A DNA stretch of 64,000 bases from Sideroxydans sp. (lineage in GTDB: Bacteria; Pseudomonadota; Gammaproteobacteria; Burkholderiales; Gallionellaceae): contig JAQTUV010000002.1 in the NCBI GenBank assembly GCA_028707175.1, forward strand, positions 124,001 through 188,000, in the 5' to 3' direction. Position 1 is the first letter of the stretch; each line of letters starts with the position of its first letter. The notes beneath the pieces are model-generated. The model ran no database searches, was not told where the DNA came from, and saw only the letters and a list, made by a program, of their open reading frames with translations. This document shows, piece after piece, positions 63,478 to 64,000 of the stretch. A program made the position numbers and the translations under genes.

Positions 63478-64000
63478 TTATCTCACTTTTGAATTTGGTT
63501 TAACTTCATCTTTGAACAAAGTACGGATACGTGCGGCATTTCCAATCACGATAAGCGAGCTGATAGGCATGGTGATTGCGGCAGCCAATGGAGTCACCTT
63601 GGCCATCATCGCCAATGGCACCATGATGATGTTATACACGAATGAAAGTCCGATGTTTTGTTTGATGGTGCGCAAGGTACGGCGTGACAATTGAGTTGCC
63701 TGCAATACTTTATTGAGCTCATTATGCATTAATACAATGTCAGCACTCTCTACAGAGACATCCGTACCTGACCCCAATGCGATACCCACGTCAGCACGAA
63801 TCAAAGCGGGCGCATCGTTCACACCATCGCCCACCATCGCAACTATCGCACCCGCCTGTTGTAGTTCGTGGATGACACGGTCTTTATCTTGTGGCAACAC
63901 TTCCGCGATGACTTCCATACCACCTAACTGTTTGGCGATGGCTTCGGCAACAGGCCGCCTATCTCCGCTCAACAATGTCATTTTGATGCCACTGGTGCGC
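63478..64000 (-). CDS. ccoI: C-terminal part of a P1B-type copper ATPase (CcoI/FixI), truncated by window edge
   Basis: The last ~174 residues are visible: the P/A-domain end SGDRRPVAEAIA, hinge motif MVGDGVNDAPAL, and the last membrane helices FVYNIIMVPLAMMAK and MPISSLIVIGNAARIR. The N-terminal metal-binding domain, CPC helix and phosphorylation site lie outside. Linked to ccoS, it is CcoI, the pump supplying copper to cbb3 oxidase. Confidence 0.92.
   Translation of the reverse strand, partial: RTSGIKMTLLSGDRRPVAEAIAKQLGGMEVIAEVLPQDKDRVIHELQQAGAIVAMVGDGVNDAPALIRADVGIALGSGTDVSVESADIVLMHNELNKVLQATQLSRRTLRTIKQNIGLSFVYNIIMVPLAMMAKVTPLAAAITMPISSLIVIGNAARIRTLFKDEVKPNSKVR

Overview
The window is chromosomal DNA from a Gram-negative proteobacterium. 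It most resembles a betaproteobacterium of the Nitrosomonadales/Gallionellaceae type. This placement is inferred from the gene families: a complete MSHA-type pilus locus, an ftsK-lolA-rarA-serS block, a bioB-F-H-C-D operon, secB-gpsA, an FNR-type regulator next to hemN, and ccoS/ccoI. No rRNA, tRNA, phage, transposase or CRISPR array was seen. Genes are densely packed, with many 1-4 base stop/start overlaps.

Layout. 1-180: the last residues of a GGDEF (diguanylate cyclase) protein. 204-7830, minus strand: a nine-gene envelope operon read as DUF2141 protein, LolD-like ATPase, FtsX-type permease, alpha/beta-hydrolase lipoprotein, LolA-like protein, two beta-barrel-like proteins, and a LytS/LytR (AlgZ/AlgR-like) pair. 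7831-9193: two small genes (a DUF2269 membrane protein and an unrecognised lipoprotein) set among dispersed repeats. 9235-14881: serS, rarA, lolA, ftsK. 14881-18763: a NarL-type regulator, a hybrid kinase, SCO1 and a TauE/SafE-like membrane protein. 18756-23351: biotin synthesis. 23415-24143: comF. 24164-43039: a 17-gene MSHA-type IVa pilus locus with a c-di-GMP-binding-type extension ATPase (MshE) and a large DUF11/DUF6701 adhesin-like MshQ. 43121-48220: trmL, gpsA, an SH3 protein, secB, grxC, rhodanese, a PglL-type ligase and a DUF2892 protein. 48303-52962: an RND efflux pair and a two-cysteine ArsR/BigR-like repressor. 53078-58436: gpmI, an EnvC-like activator, ctpA, an unknown gene and moeB. 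58452-64000: an NMO-like flavoprotein with a C-terminal Cys cluster, hemN, fnr, two unknown membrane-associated genes, ccoS and ccoI (cut by the window edge).

The observation I rate highest is a palindromic repeat of the form TGTAGGTCGGGC...GCCCGACCTACA. One copy is intergenic (10551-10607). Two copies lie in frame inside conserved housekeeping genes, rarA (72 nt) and bioH (54 nt). Both are read in the same frame and add a peptide of the form VGRASARQ...GLKPDLQ to each protein. This is how Rickettsia palindromic elements behave.

Three further leads are worth following. The first is the uncharacterised ABC/LolA-like/barrel operon with its own LytS/LytR pair. The second is a sharply defined promoter/operator in front of the RND pump, beside a repressor carrying the two-cysteine pattern of persulfide sensors. 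The third is the reordered msh locus, which includes an unrecognised membrane protein.
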